A stretch of DNA of 64,000 nucleotides from Actinomycetes bacterium (GTDB lineage Bacteria; Actinomycetota; Acidimicrobiia; Acidimicrobiales; Acidimicrobiaceae). The position numbers and the translations under genes were made by a program. Below the pieces are notes generated by a model that worked only from the letters and a program-made list of their open reading frames with translations, searched no databases and had not been told where the DNA came from. The stretch covers positions 124,001-188,000 of the forward strand of contig JAJZFV010000043.1 of the NCBI GenBank assembly GCA_021805205.1, in the 5' to 3' direction. Shown here piece by piece: positions 55,896 to 64,000 of the stretch. Within the stretch, counting starts at the first letter, position 1, and each line of letters starts with the position of its first letter.

Positions 55896-56423
55896 ATGGC
55901 AATAATAAAACTCTCACGACGCAAGAGAACTGCTCCACGAGAAGAAGTGATCGACAAAATATCGGAATTTGTAAAGTCTCAAAAAAATTCCTTTTCGTTT
56001 TCAAAGGAGAAGATGACTCTTAGTTGGATTGATGGGCCTAGCCTCGAGGAGCTATATGACGCAGCTCTAGCAGGCAGCTATTGGGAGATAAAGGCTATCG
56101 TTGACCTAGATTCAACAACCGTTGAAGAAGGCGTAATATACGCAAACAGGTCTCTGTCAACCATCGCTCGGGCAATTGCAGTAGTACGCTTTGCAGGAGC
56201 TAAATCTCGACCTCTAAACGTCACCGACCCCAAAGACCAAGAATTCTTCACCGAGCTACTGCGAGAAAGCGTCTACGACGGCAAGTGGCAGATGGCAGAG
56301 CTAATGGCCAAGTACTTAGTTGAGCTCACCGAAAACCCTAAAACCGACGAATTGCTTGCGCAAAAGTTCATCGAAGTAGGTTACGAAAAACTGTGGAACC
56401 GCGCCTTTAGTGAGATGTCCTAG
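55896..56423 (+). CDS. Hypothetical protein
   Basis: I do not recognise this 175-residue protein. It has a basic N-terminus ('KLSRRKRTAPREEV'), is otherwise helical and acidic ('PSLEELYDAALAGSYWEIKA', 'ELMAKYLVELTENPKTDELL'), and has no signal peptide, membrane helix or cysteine cluster. It follows the RibD-C-like gene by 12 bases and probably shares its mRNA. No ribosome site is stronger than AGGAACT. Confidence 0.75.
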   Translation: MAIIKLSRRKRTAPREEVIDKISEFVKSQKNSFSFSKEKMTLSWIDGPSLEELYDAALAGSYWEIKAIVDLDSTTVEEGVIYANRSLSTIARAIAVVRFAGAKSRPLNVTDPKDQEFFTELLRESVYDGKWQMAELMAKYLVELTENPKTDELLAQKFIEVGYEKLWNRAFSEMS

Positions 56424-56440
56424 CACCATTACCAAAATAG

Positions 56441-57400
56441 CTACAGAATAAAGTTGCCCAGCTTTACCGCCTCTGAAAGGGGGTCAATGCCAAATGGAAG
56501 TATGGCTAGGGCCGCAACATTTACGCCATTTTCTTGATACCTTTCGATGTGCCGTCTGCACTCCTCTGTAGTGCCGCCAACGATGAGCTCATCTACGACC
56601 TCTTCAGGTATCGCAGCCGTAGCCCCTTTGCGGTCGCCCTTGGCCCAGCAATCCCACATCTGCTCCAACTTATCGCTTCGGCCAAGCCAAATGTGAAAGT
56701 CTCGATAGACCCCCACATTTAGGTAAGACGCGATAAGACGCCTACCAGCATCGAGAAACTTTTCGCGCTCGACATTTGGAGCCACGAAGATCCTCGCAAC
56801 GATCTCCTTGCCCTCTCCAACTATTGGAACTACGCGCGAAACATCGTCGGCCGAAAGCCAATTTAAAATCGCCCCATCCCCTTCGGTTCCAGCAAGCTTA
56901 AGCATCCTCTCACGCAACGCAGCAAGCAGAATCTTGGGAGGGGTCTCGGGAGGCGAAACCAATCTAAATCCATTGATAGAAAAGGTATCGAAACTTCTAT
57001 CAACCTTTTGTCCGTCTAGGGCCTCTCGCAAAAAACGCAAAACATCACGACTGCGCGAAAAGGGCTTTTCAAACTCAACAGCATTCCATTTGGAAACTAT
57101 CACATCGCTACTTGAGCCAATTCCAATTGAGAATCGGCCAGGAGCTAGGGAGGAGAGTGCCGCAACCGACATAGCCAAGGTAGCGGGGCCACGCGTAAAC
57201 GCGGGCACAATAGCAGTCCCTAAATTGAGCGAGGGTTCCCACTCGTTGGCGAGAATGAGCGGGGTAAATGCATCGTATTGAGCAACTTCGCTACTCCAAA
57301 CGTCGCTATAGCCGCTCTCCACCAAAGCCTTTATCAAGCTCTTTTGATCACCCAATCCGACTGTATCGAAGGGTATTGTCATTCCTAAACGTCGTTCCAC
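56441..57400 (-). CDS. LLM-class F420-dependent-type oxidoreductase
   Basis: A 319-residue luciferase-like TIM barrel. 'LGTAIVPAFTRGPATLAMSVAALSSLAPGRFSIGIGSS' is the LLM core, followed by 'PPKILLAALRERMLKLAGTEGDGAILNWLS', characteristic of actinobacterial F420-dependent (TIGR03559/TIGR03617-type) members. The substrate is unknown. The start is GTG 57400 without a clear ribosome site; ATG 57382 is possible. It converges with the hypothetical gene. Confidence 0.86.
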   Translation of the reverse strand: MERRLGMTIPFDTVGLGDQKSLIKALVESGYSDVWSSEVAQYDAFTPLILANEWEPSLNLGTAIVPAFTRGPATLAMSVAALSSLAPGRFSIGIGSSSDVIVSKWNAVEFEKPFSRSRDVLRFLREALDGQKVDRSFDTFSINGFRLVSPPETPPKILLAALRERMLKLAGTEGDGAILNWLSADDVSRVVPIVGEGKEIVARIFVAPNVEREKFLDAGRRLIASYLNVGVYRDFHIWLGRSDKLEQMWDCWAKGDRKGATAAIPEEVVDELIVGGTTEECRRHIERYQENGVNVAALAILPFGIDPLSEAVKLGNFIL

Positions 57401-57451
57401 GCCACTGATGTTACTTGGTCGAAAGACGAAAATTCGTTCTAAATCGAACTT

Positions 57452-58915
57452 CTAGTCAAGCGCAATCGACGGCAAAGGTATCATCGAGCCATCGGACTGG
57501 ATATAGGCTAAGGCTACAACCGCTGGCGAAGAAGAGTGAAGTTCGAATAAATTTGGGAAACCGGCCGAATTATCCGTCGGTAGAACTGAGAAAGAGTTAC
57601 TGCCGGATCCTAAGGTTACTCCAGCAACTGAATCGATACCAGTATCAGTCGACAATGGGTTATGACCATCGACAAATAGCTTCGACAGTAGCGCGGTCGA
57701 TCTTCGAGAATTTGGCTGGTAGCTTACTGCAATCTGCTTAAAGGTCGACGCGAATGGTGGAGCTGTAAGCACGGATACCCACCGGGACCAATAGGTACCA
57801 ACTCCGTTCATCATCGAGAAACCGATGAGCGGTCCAAGCGTCGAACCGATCAACTCAACGGAAGATGCCACTTGGGCCGTCGACTTAATGGAGAGCGAGA
57901 AGAAGGAGCCAACCGGAACGCCCGGAGCTACCTTTAACGGCACGGAAATAGTACTGTAAGCAGGAATCTGTTCCTGAAAAAAAGTTGAAGGACGACGCGA
58001 TGCCTTACTTGATGAATTCAAGTCTGTAACTTTGACCGAAACCGATGAGTTGGCGTTAGTTACATTTATCAAATGAAGAATTGCACTCTGATTAGCCGTT
58101 TGAGTCAGAAGCGGAAAGAGCGTCTGTGAAAAGGTCTCAGGCGATGCAAGAATAAAGCTGGTTCCCGTCGAATGAGAGTCGCTCCTCACCTCCACGCCGG
58201 CGCTTAGAACTCTTCCAATTCGCGTTGAAACAGTTGCGCCAATTGAACTAGTTCCCTGAAACCAGTCGGAGACCTTAACGGATAGTGTCCGGTGAGCCGC
58301 AAGTACTACCGCTTGAAGCGGCCCAGGGGCAGTTGGACCCCCTGGAGTCATAAATGTGACGTCTACGATCGCGTCGGAGTTAAAGGGATTGAAGACTTCG
58401 AGGTACCCATCAGAATTTCCTTGAGTTGAAAAACCTTGAAGAATCCAATTGGGACCGGGGCTAGGGTGGCAAAACGTCTCTGAGACTCCGAAGGATCCGG
58501 CGAGCCTAGCCATTACCAAATCTGCACCACCTGTAAAAAATGCGGTTACGCCAACCGAGGTCTTCGCAGAGAGCTTCTCGGCGATAGAACGACTGGACGC
58601 ACTTGCTAGAACTAAATTTGAAGTGGTTTGATTGCCATTGCTGCGATAGGCATCCACAGTGACGCTTTGACGGAATTTAGATCCATTTATTAGGTAAATG
58701 TCAACCGTGTCGCCCTTTATAAGGTTGCTCGGAGGCAAAACGCAGTACCACGTCGAAGAGTCTGCCGCTATGGGCGAAACCGATAAAGATGGCACAAAGT
58801 TCGTCTTTAGAACTTGCCTGCCACTTACTACATTGAAGACCAAAGTTGTCACAGCGAGAAGTAGCACGACGACTGCGACTACGATCTCTGGCATACGTCG
58901 CTTAAGAAAACTCAA
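57452..58915 (-). CDS. DUF5719-family membrane-anchored protein
   Basis: An exported protein of about 487 residues with one N-terminal helix ('EIVVAVVVLLLAVTTLVFNVV') and a long beta-rich extracytoplasmic part ('WYCVLPPSNL', 'YLEVFNPFNSDAIVDVTFMTPGG', 'SVKVSDWFQG'), as in actinobacterial DUF5719 proteins found beside large GT2 enzymes. Function unknown; probably cell-envelope glycan assembly. The ORF track's start is TTG 58942; TTG 58915, seven bases after AGGAG, is better. It ends the minus-strand glycan cluster. Confidence 0.8.
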   Translation of the reverse strand: MSFLKRRMPEIVVAVVVLLLAVTTLVFNVVSGRQVLKTNFVPSLSVSPIAADSSTWYCVLPPSNLIKGDTVDIYLINGSKFRQSVTVDAYRSNGNQTTSNLVLASASSRSIAEKLSAKTSVGVTAFFTGGADLVMARLAGSFGVSETFCHPSPGPNWILQGFSTQGNSDGYLEVFNPFNSDAIVDVTFMTPGGPTAPGPLQAVVLAAHRTLSVKVSDWFQGTSSIGATVSTRIGRVLSAGVEVRSDSHSTGTSFILASPETFSQTLFPLLTQTANQSAILHLINVTNANSSVSVKVTDLNSSSKASRRPSTFFQEQIPAYSTISVPLKVAPGVPVGSFFSLSIKSTAQVASSVELIGSTLGPLIGFSMMNGVGTYWSRWVSVLTAPPFASTFKQIAVSYQPNSRRSTALLSKLFVDGHNPLSTDTGIDSVAGVTLGSGSNSFSVLPTDNSAGFPNLFELHSSSPAVVALAYIQSDGSMIPLPSIALD

Positions 58916-58960
58916 ATCAATGCTCCTGCACTGTAATCTCAAAAGATCGAACCGGCATCC

Positions 58961-61954
58961 CTAGCGCCTAACCTTCAATTTCTCCTGTTGGCTTCCGGCA
59001 ACTCCGTCACCACTACCAACCTTCTCTTCAAGTCTCTCGTCGCGCTGAACCATAAAGGAAACTCGGATACGGGTTACGAATCGAGAAACGATAAAGCCTC
59101 GAGCAACTACGAGATCAAAGAGCGCCAGCCACAATATGACCTCCGAAATTGCTAGAAGCAACGAAGGCAGTTGACTACCTGCACTGGGTAGTTGCGACTT
59201 AGCAACTAACCTACCGGTTACGGAGTACCCGTTGACGGTCGGATCCGTAAGGACTTGGGCAAGATCACGCTGTCGAGCAAGCGTCAGTGTGATCTTCTCT
59301 ACGGCTGAGTTAAAGCCGCTCTGAGGATAGATCAGATTTCCGATCCCAGCTTCGGCAAGATACGATCCAAGCCTCGTGGTTTCGTATAGCGATGCCCTCG
59401 AAATTCCGGAGGCAACATTGGAGTAGACGCCCTGAGATATGGGCGTATAGACGTTTTCGAACGAAAGAGTTGCCCCGTGGGTTACGGCAAAAGCGACATT
59501 GTTGTCAAACCACCAACTTCCAGTTGGAAGTGAATTTGGAGAGCCGATCCAAAGAAGGTTGGAAGAGTCAAACGATGTCTCGCTTATGAACGAGAGGGTG
59601 TTTGAGTAACTTGTCGCCGGCATACCAAGACGGCCAGATGAGATCGGTGCCCCTACTCCAAAAGAGGCAATGGCGAGGAAAATTACTGCGATTCCTCCAC
59701 TTATTTGGCGAATGCCAAATGTCTGCTGAGGTAGATCGCGATAGAGGCTATCCACAGAATTCGCGAGCGAGTACGAAACAAAAGCTGCAAGCATTGGCGA
59801 AACCAAAGCTAACGAAATCGGATCATTTCCAAGAGCTCCGCCGTTTGCTCCGAAGATGAATATTAGAAAGACCACAGTCGAGATCGTCGCGGCAATAGCC
59901 CGCTCAAAACGAATGTACCGCGTTGTTACGAGGCCCAATGGAACAGTCAGCAATAGGAGAGGTGCGAATGAGTTTATTACGCTTCCGCTTGAAACACCGA
60001 ATGAGAGTAGAAATAGCCCTGAGACTCCAGTTGGCGGAGTAGCTCCGAAGAGCGATGCGATCGTTGCCCCCTCGCTAATGTATCCAAGGAACCAAGTGAG
60101 ATTCAGCAGGAACGCCGCTATCAATATTGCGCCCAAGAAGTATGTAAGCCCACCTATCGCCTTGGCGCTGTGGTGGCGAGAGAAGGCTATGGCTATCAAT
60201 GATAAGAAGAATACTCCCGCCACCAGTATGAAGGCTGGAGCAATTGAAGTAGCCAAAGAGCATACCAAAGCACCTCTAAACAACTCTTTAGCTCGAAGCT
60301 TCTCTACTTTTCTTAGCTGCTCCAAGGCATCAAAGGCGATGCCTACGAGAAATGGGGCGAAGGCATAGGCAACTAATCCAAATAAGGATCCGCTTGAAGC
60401 TACAGAGACCAATACTCCTGAGGCGAAGTATGCGACCAAAGCTATCGTCGACGAAAGTGGATTTTTAAACTTCGCGCCAAGTCTATACGAGCCAAAGAGA
60501 CCAAGGACTACCAATCCGAACAGAAAGAAGTGGTAGTAAAGAGAGGTTCCGCTGAAGAAGAGAGAGCCAATTGCCCCTATCCAGAGGTAGCCCGAAGGCA
60601 CCGACGTAGGCGTAGTCGTCACCCCCGAGAGGTTCCCGGCGAAGAAGTCCGAGAGGAGAGAAGTGCCATGTGGGAACGTATTAAATTGTCCAAAGTACGG
60701 AATTGTTGAAAAGATAAGATGCCGTGCCGCAATAAATAAGAAGACAGCTATGGCGAACTGAATGGCGCGAGCTAAGCGTCGCTGTACATATCTAGTGGCT
60801 AACGAAGTTGGATCTTGCTCTTCATTCTCTAAAGCGGCCTTATCTAAGAGGGCCATACCTTCAGCGCGCTTGGACCTCTCTACCTCGTATCGCAGTTGGG
60901 CTCTGGTATTTCTCTGATGAGCAAAGAACGCTGCGACACGAGAAGAACCTCGCGAAAATTTAGTCTTTAGATCGCGGTACTCTAATATCCGGGTTTGACT
61001 ACCACTTTCCCATCGATTGTTATGGGAGTTGCGGCTGAAAAGACCATCAACGAGGGCTCGTAAGATCGCACGTGTGGTTCGTAATCTTCCTGTTACAGCA
61101 AAGAAGGCTGCCTCCAAGATAGCGATAACCGCCAACTGCAACTTCGACATGCGGCGAGGCCAACCCGAAAAGTTAGCGTTGATTGCTCGAAGTTGGTTAA
61201 CACGAACGTAGTAGGAACGCTCAGCCCTCCTAAGCCTACGTCGAATCGGTCGATATTTTGAGTGAACATACTCGGGATCTACGCCGTTAGCGAGGACTCC
61301 CATATGTTTTACTCGCGCATAAGAAGAGGCAACGATTCGAGCACCAGCCAACTGGGCCCTTAGTGATATCTCAACATCTTCGCCGAATAGGAACATATCG
61401 CCATCAAGTCCGTCGAGGGCTCGGAAGAGGTCGAAGCGGATCATCATTGCCGCACCAGGTGCCGCGAAAACTTCGTCGACGATCGCAAACTGGTCTTGAT
61501 CAACATCTCCCACATCAATTCGACTTCGAATCGCTGCGGTTCGATCGATATCGATTCCGAGAGAAATTACGCGATCTGGATAGCGCCACGAAACAATCTT
61601 GGGAGTAACAATTCCAGCATTGGTGCGAAGCGCATCTTCGACCATTACCGATACTGCATCGGTAGCAAACTCAACGTCATCATGGCAGGGAAGGATGAAA
61701 TCAGCGGTAGCTATAGATGCAATGGCGCCGTTGATGGCCCCACCGAAACCCAAATTCTTATCGTTTCTTACAAGCAGTGCGTTTGGAGACACTTCGGAGA
61801 CTCTCGGTGAAAGAGATACCTTAGAGCCGTTGTCAACGATCATCAGAGAAAGGTTGGGGTAGTCAGATGACAAAACCGACTTCACCGACTCTTCAAACCA
61901 ATCGCCCGGGTCGTTGGCAACTAGAACTACTACTACTAATGGTGCAATCGCCAT
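58961..61954 (-). CDS. Large GT2-family glycosyltransferase with multi-pass membrane domain
   Basis: A 997-residue protein. Residues ~1-240 are a GT-A glycosyltransferase 2 domain ('VVLVANDPGDWFEESVKSVL', 'IVDNGS', 'NLGFGGAIN', 'PCHDDVEF' as DxD-like site, 'LFGEDVEISLR'). A charged linker follows, then at least ten hydrophobic helices (~400-960). Such fusions in actinobacteria are thought to make or export envelope polysaccharide. Linked to DUF5719 downstream. ATG start. Confidence 0.88.
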   Translation of the reverse strand: MAIAPLVVVVLVANDPGDWFEESVKSVLSSDYPNLSLMIVDNGSKVSLSPRVSEVSPNALLVRNDKNLGFGGAINGAIASIATADFILPCHDDVEFATDAVSVMVEDALRTNAGIVTPKIVSWRYPDRVISLGIDIDRTAAIRSRIDVGDVDQDQFAIVDEVFAAPGAAMMIRFDLFRALDGLDGDMFLFGEDVEISLRAQLAGARIVASSYARVKHMGVLANGVDPEYVHSKYRPIRRRLRRAERSYYVRVNQLRAINANFSGWPRRMSKLQLAVIAILEAAFFAVTGRLRTTRAILRALVDGLFSRNSHNNRWESGSQTRILEYRDLKTKFSRGSSRVAAFFAHQRNTRAQLRYEVERSKRAEGMALLDKAALENEEQDPTSLATRYVQRRLARAIQFAIAVFLFIAARHLIFSTIPYFGQFNTFPHGTSLLSDFFAGNLSGVTTTPTSVPSGYLWIGAIGSLFFSGTSLYYHFFLFGLVVLGLFGSYRLGAKFKNPLSSTIALVAYFASGVLVSVASSGSLFGLVAYAFAPFLVGIAFDALEQLRKVEKLRAKELFRGALVCSLATSIAPAFILVAGVFFLSLIAIAFSRHHSAKAIGGLTYFLGAILIAAFLLNLTWFLGYISEGATIASLFGATPPTGVSGLFLLSFGVSSGSVINSFAPLLLLTVPLGLVTTRYIRFERAIAATISTVVFLIFIFGANGGALGNDPISLALVSPMLAAFVSYSLANSVDSLYRDLPQQTFGIRQISGGIAVIFLAIASFGVGAPISSGRLGMPATSYSNTLSFISETSFDSSNLLWIGSPNSLPTGSWWFDNNVAFAVTHGATLSFENVYTPISQGVYSNVASGISRASLYETTRLGSYLAEAGIGNLIYPQSGFNSAVEKITLTLARQRDLAQVLTDPTVNGYSVTGRLVAKSQLPSAGSQLPSLLLAISEVILWLALFDLVVARGFIVSRFVTRIRVSFMVQRDERLEEKVGSGDGVAGSQQEKLKVRR

Positions 61955-62103
61955 ATCGAAGTAATAAGGCTAGCCCGATTTGGCGTCGAACCATCTAGTG
62001 AACACTCAAAGTGGCATGCACTAGTACCATATGGCCCTGAGGTGTTGTAGTCTAGAAACGGAGTTGAATCTACCCATTCACCAAAGAGGGGCATACCGGT
62101 AAG

Positions 62104-62253
62104 ATGGCAAAGAATGCTGCTGATGAGTTGAAAGACCTGATCTACACAGGTGTCGGCTTTGCCTTACTCAGCTTCCAAAAAGCAATGGTTGCGCGAAATG
62201 ACATAGAAAAAGAGGCTAGGAAGCTCCTAGGTCTTCTCTCCAATAGGAGATAA
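62104..62253 (+). CDS. 49-residue small protein (not in ORF track)
   Basis: An ORF below the ORF-track cut-off: 'MAKNAADELKDLIYTGVGFA', 'LLSFQKAMVARNDIEKE', 'ARKLLG'. It reads as an amphipathic hydrophobic segment followed by a charged helix, a form that I associate with short conserved actinobacterial phasin-like proteins. The stop overlaps the 3' end of the convergent epimerase by 38 bases. GAGGGG lies 12 bases upstream of ATG. Amino-acid pattern is protein-like, but expression is unproven. Confidence 0.6.
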   Translation: MAKNAADELKDLIYTGVGFALLSFQKAMVARNDIEKEARKLLGLLSNRR

Positions 62254-63130
62254 CCTCGCGGAGCGTCTCTTCAATACTGAACTTAGGTTCAAAACCCAAC
62301 TCATTGGAGATGCGAGAGGAGTCCCCTACAATTCTCATTACTTCCACCGGGCGCAAAAGCTCAGGTGATACCGAGGCCTTAACTCGGTCGCCATCGATGG
62401 CTATTAACATTTGGACAACCTCCTCTATCTTTCTTCCGACTCCCGAGGAGATGTTGTAGGTATCGAAAGAGGTATCAGAGACCGCCAAAAGTCGATACGC
62501 TCGGACAACATCTCGGACGTCCAAAAAGTCTCGTGTAGCGCCCAAATTTCCAACCGCGATTTCGCTCTCTCCCGAAATTCGCGCATCACAAATCCTTTTA
62601 GCTATCGCTGAAACCAGGAAGTTGGACGATTGATTGGGGCCTATATGGTTGAAAGGTCGAGCTACAACTGTTTTTATTCCGAAGGCTCGTCCGTACTGCA
62701 AAACGTAGGTTTCAGCAGCCGCCTTTGAAGACGCATATGGTGAAAGTGGTCGAAGAGGAGTCGCTTCATCAATGGCATCGAGATGCGACTGGTTTCCGTA
62801 GACCTCCGAAGACGAGACGTAGACCAACTTAACGTTAGGATCAGTCGCCTCGATAGCACGAAGTAGGTTCAGAGTACCCCCAACGTTGACGTTGAGATAC
62901 GACATTGGATCCTTCCAACTAGCACCAACGTGGCTCAGCGCAGCGAGATGGAAGATTACCTTTGACTCAGAAGTACCATCCGCAAATTCACTCACAGCCG
63001 ATAGCAGCTGGTCGAAACTTGAGACGTCAACTGTCGGATCTATAGTCGTAGCCGAGACTCCATTCTCAACTAGTTCTTTGAGCAAATAAGGCCCCACGAA
63101 GCCCGACGCACCGGTCACTAATGCTCGCAT
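62216..63130 (-). CDS. NAD-dependent epimerase/dehydratase, GDP-sugar reductase-like
   Basis: An extended SDR of 304 residues: 'ALVTGASGFVGPYLLKEL' (~3-20), 'VIFHLAALSHVGASWKDP', 'VYVSSSEVYGN', catalytic 'YASSK' (YxxxK), and 'ARPFNHIGPNQSSNFLVSAI'. The last is typical of the GMD/RMD group, which makes GDP-4-keto-6-deoxymannose or reduces it to GDP-rhamnose. No GDP-mannose dehydratase is seen beside it. It is followed upstream by a glycosyltransferase gene nine bases away, so sugar supply and transfer are linked. Confidence 0.87.
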   Translation of the reverse strand: MRALVTGASGFVGPYLLKELVENGVSATTIDPTVDVSSFDQLLSAVSEFADGTSESKVIFHLAALSHVGASWKDPMSYLNVNVGGTLNLLRAIEATDPNVKLVYVSSSEVYGNQSHLDAIDEATPLRPLSPYASSKAAAETYVLQYGRAFGIKTVVARPFNHIGPNQSSNFLVSAIAKRICDARISGESEIAVGNLGATRDFLDVRDVVRAYRLLAVSDTSFDTYNISSGVGRKIEEVVQMLIAIDGDRVKASVSPELLRPVEVMRIVGDSSRISNELGFEPKFSIEETLREVISYWREDLGAS

Positions 63131-63138
63131 ACCTCAAC

Positions 63139-64000
63139 CTAACTCTCTAAAATCCGTCTATAAAAATCTAGGTGAGCCAACCCGCTATTCTCCCAGTTGT
63201 ATGCGAGTGAACGCTCTCTCCCCAACTTTGACAGCCTTAGCCTCTCCATTTTTTCATCGCTGACGCCAGCAATTGCATCAGCAATTTCATCGACACTATT
63301 TGGATCAACCAACTTGACGCCGTCGAATGCGTACTCGGCCATAGCTGAGTCTTTTGAGGTGATCAAAGGAGAGCCATAAGCGAGGGCTTCGAGCCCAGGT
63401 AGGCCAAACCCTTCTTCAAGAGAGGGGTACAGAGTACAAAATGCATGTTGGTAGAGAGAGGCGAGTGTAGCATCGTCGACGAAGCCGAGAACTTTGATTC
63501 GTTCGCTATTCACGGCAGAGGAGATCAGGTTCGCGAAATTATCCATGTTCCAACCTTTGAGGCCAACCAAAACTAGATAGCGCTGTGATCTGGCTTTAAC
63601 GTAAGCCTCGACTATTCGCTCAAGGTTTTTGCGAGGCTCGATTGTCCCACAGAAGAGAAGGTATCCTGCCTCAGCAGCCTCCTTCCCTACGACAGAGGCG
63701 ATATCAAAACCGTCGGGAGGAGTCACGGTCCTTACACCATGAGGTATCACTTGATGAGGCTGGCTTTGTCCAAAAAGAGCCCTAAATCTCTCGGCCACGA
63801 AGTGAGACGGAAAAATTATCCCGTCGGCAAACTTTGCGGCATGAGCGATCTCCCTTGAGAAGAAGGCCACTTTAGACCTCTCGTGCCATTCCGGGTGGTC
63901 GATCAAAGTTGTGTCGTGGACGGTGACGACGATCTTTCCAGAGAACCCCCTTGGCATGGTGTAGTGAATACCATGATGCAGCTTGAATCGGCTCCGACTC
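63139..64000 (-). CDS. GT4-type glycosyltransferase (5' end outside the window)
   Basis: A GT-B glycosyltransferase 1/4 family protein. The ORF track starts at ATG 63957, but the frame stays open to base 64000 and the upstream codons read 'HHGIHYT', which continues naturally into 'MPRGFSGKIVVTVHDTTL'. So the true start lies outside and this is a partial gene. 'YLLFCGTIEPRKNLERIVEAY', 'LVGLKGWNM', 'LGFVDDATLASLY' and 'PSLEEGFGLPGLEALAYG' are typical donor-site motifs. It adds a sugar in surface-glycan synthesis. Confidence 0.9.
   Translation of the reverse strand, partial: SRSRFKLHHGIHYTMPRGFSGKIVVTVHDTTLIDHPEWHERSKVAFFSREIAHAAKFADGIIFPSHFVAERFRALFGQSQPHQVIPHGVRTVTPPDGFDIASVVGKEAAEAGYLLFCGTIEPRKNLERIVEAYVKARSQRYLVLVGLKGWNMDNFANLISSAVNSERIKVLGFVDDATLASLYQHAFCTLYPSLEEGFGLPGLEALAYGSPLITSKDSAMAEYAFDGVKLVDPNSVDEIADAIAGVSDEKMERLRLSKLGRERSLAYNWENSGLAHLDFYRRILES

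Overview
The window looks like chromosomal DNA of an actinobacterium, most likely class Acidimicrobiia (Acidithrix/Ferrithrix-like). This is inferred from gene content and not from any search. The clues are two F420-type luciferase-like (LLM) oxidoreductases, an Rv2466c-like (mycothiol-type) DsbA protein, a DivIVA-like coiled-coil protein, a DUF5719 protein beside a giant GT2 glycosyltransferase, and the secreted 'GYWLVASDGGIF' repeat typical of Acidimicrobiia. Base composition is close to balanced, and TTG and GTG starts are common. I see no prophage, insertion sequence or CRISPR array.

Layout. 0-0.2 kb: tail of a probable methyltransferase. 0.2-6.5 kb: a complete histidine-degradation operon hutH-hutC-hutU-hutI-hutG (+ strand), with an extended -10 promoter lying between two arms of a HutC-type operator. 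6.5-10.6 kb: ammonium operon amtB-glnK-glnD (- strand) behind a GlnR-like box. 10.8-13.3 kb: small proteins, a FAH-family enzyme and a DsbA-like protein. 13.3-15.2 kb: rsfS, nadD and an LLM oxidoreductase. 15.4-18.9 kb: class II DAHP synthase, a secreted repeat plus GH25-like protein, and an EthD-like protein. 19-21.3 kb: a VWA (CoxE-like) / MoxR (CoxD-like) pair. 21.3-37.8 kb: a long minus-strand core block read as tig, clpP, clpX, folC, ndk, mreB, mreC, mreD, PBP2, rng, rplU, rpmA, obgE, proB, proA. It serves protein folding and turnover, cell shape, ribosomes and proline synthesis.

37.9-46.9 kb: rhodanese protein, substrate-binding lipoprotein, tRNA-Gly and tRNA-Pro, DedA protein, alpha/beta hydrolase, DivIVA-like protein, RecB-like nuclease, PAP2 phosphatase, Nudix hydrolase, DsbA-like protein and a short-chain dehydrogenase. 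46.9-48.7 kb: a chemoreceptor. 48.9-51.7 kb: two exported coiled-coil proteins, ApbE (flavin transferase) and a predicted di-heme ferric-reductase-like membrane protein. This is the best candidate here for an under-described system, probably an extracytoplasmic redox chain. 51.7-57.4 kb: GalT-like enzyme, GAF histidine kinase, ZapE ATPase, RibD-C-like reductase, an unknown protein and a second LLM oxidoreductase. 57.5-64 kb: a surface-glycan locus (DUF5719, giant GT2, a 49-residue protein, a GDP-sugar epimerase/reductase, and a glycosyltransferase cut by the window end).

How they work together. Histidine breakdown through HutG yields glutamate and formamide; formamide can feed ammonia into the nitrogen pool sensed by the PII/GlnD system next door. 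Several junctions are 4-base stop/start overlaps (amtB-glnK, LLM-nadD, moxR-VWA, mreC-mreD), which indicates operons and translational coupling.
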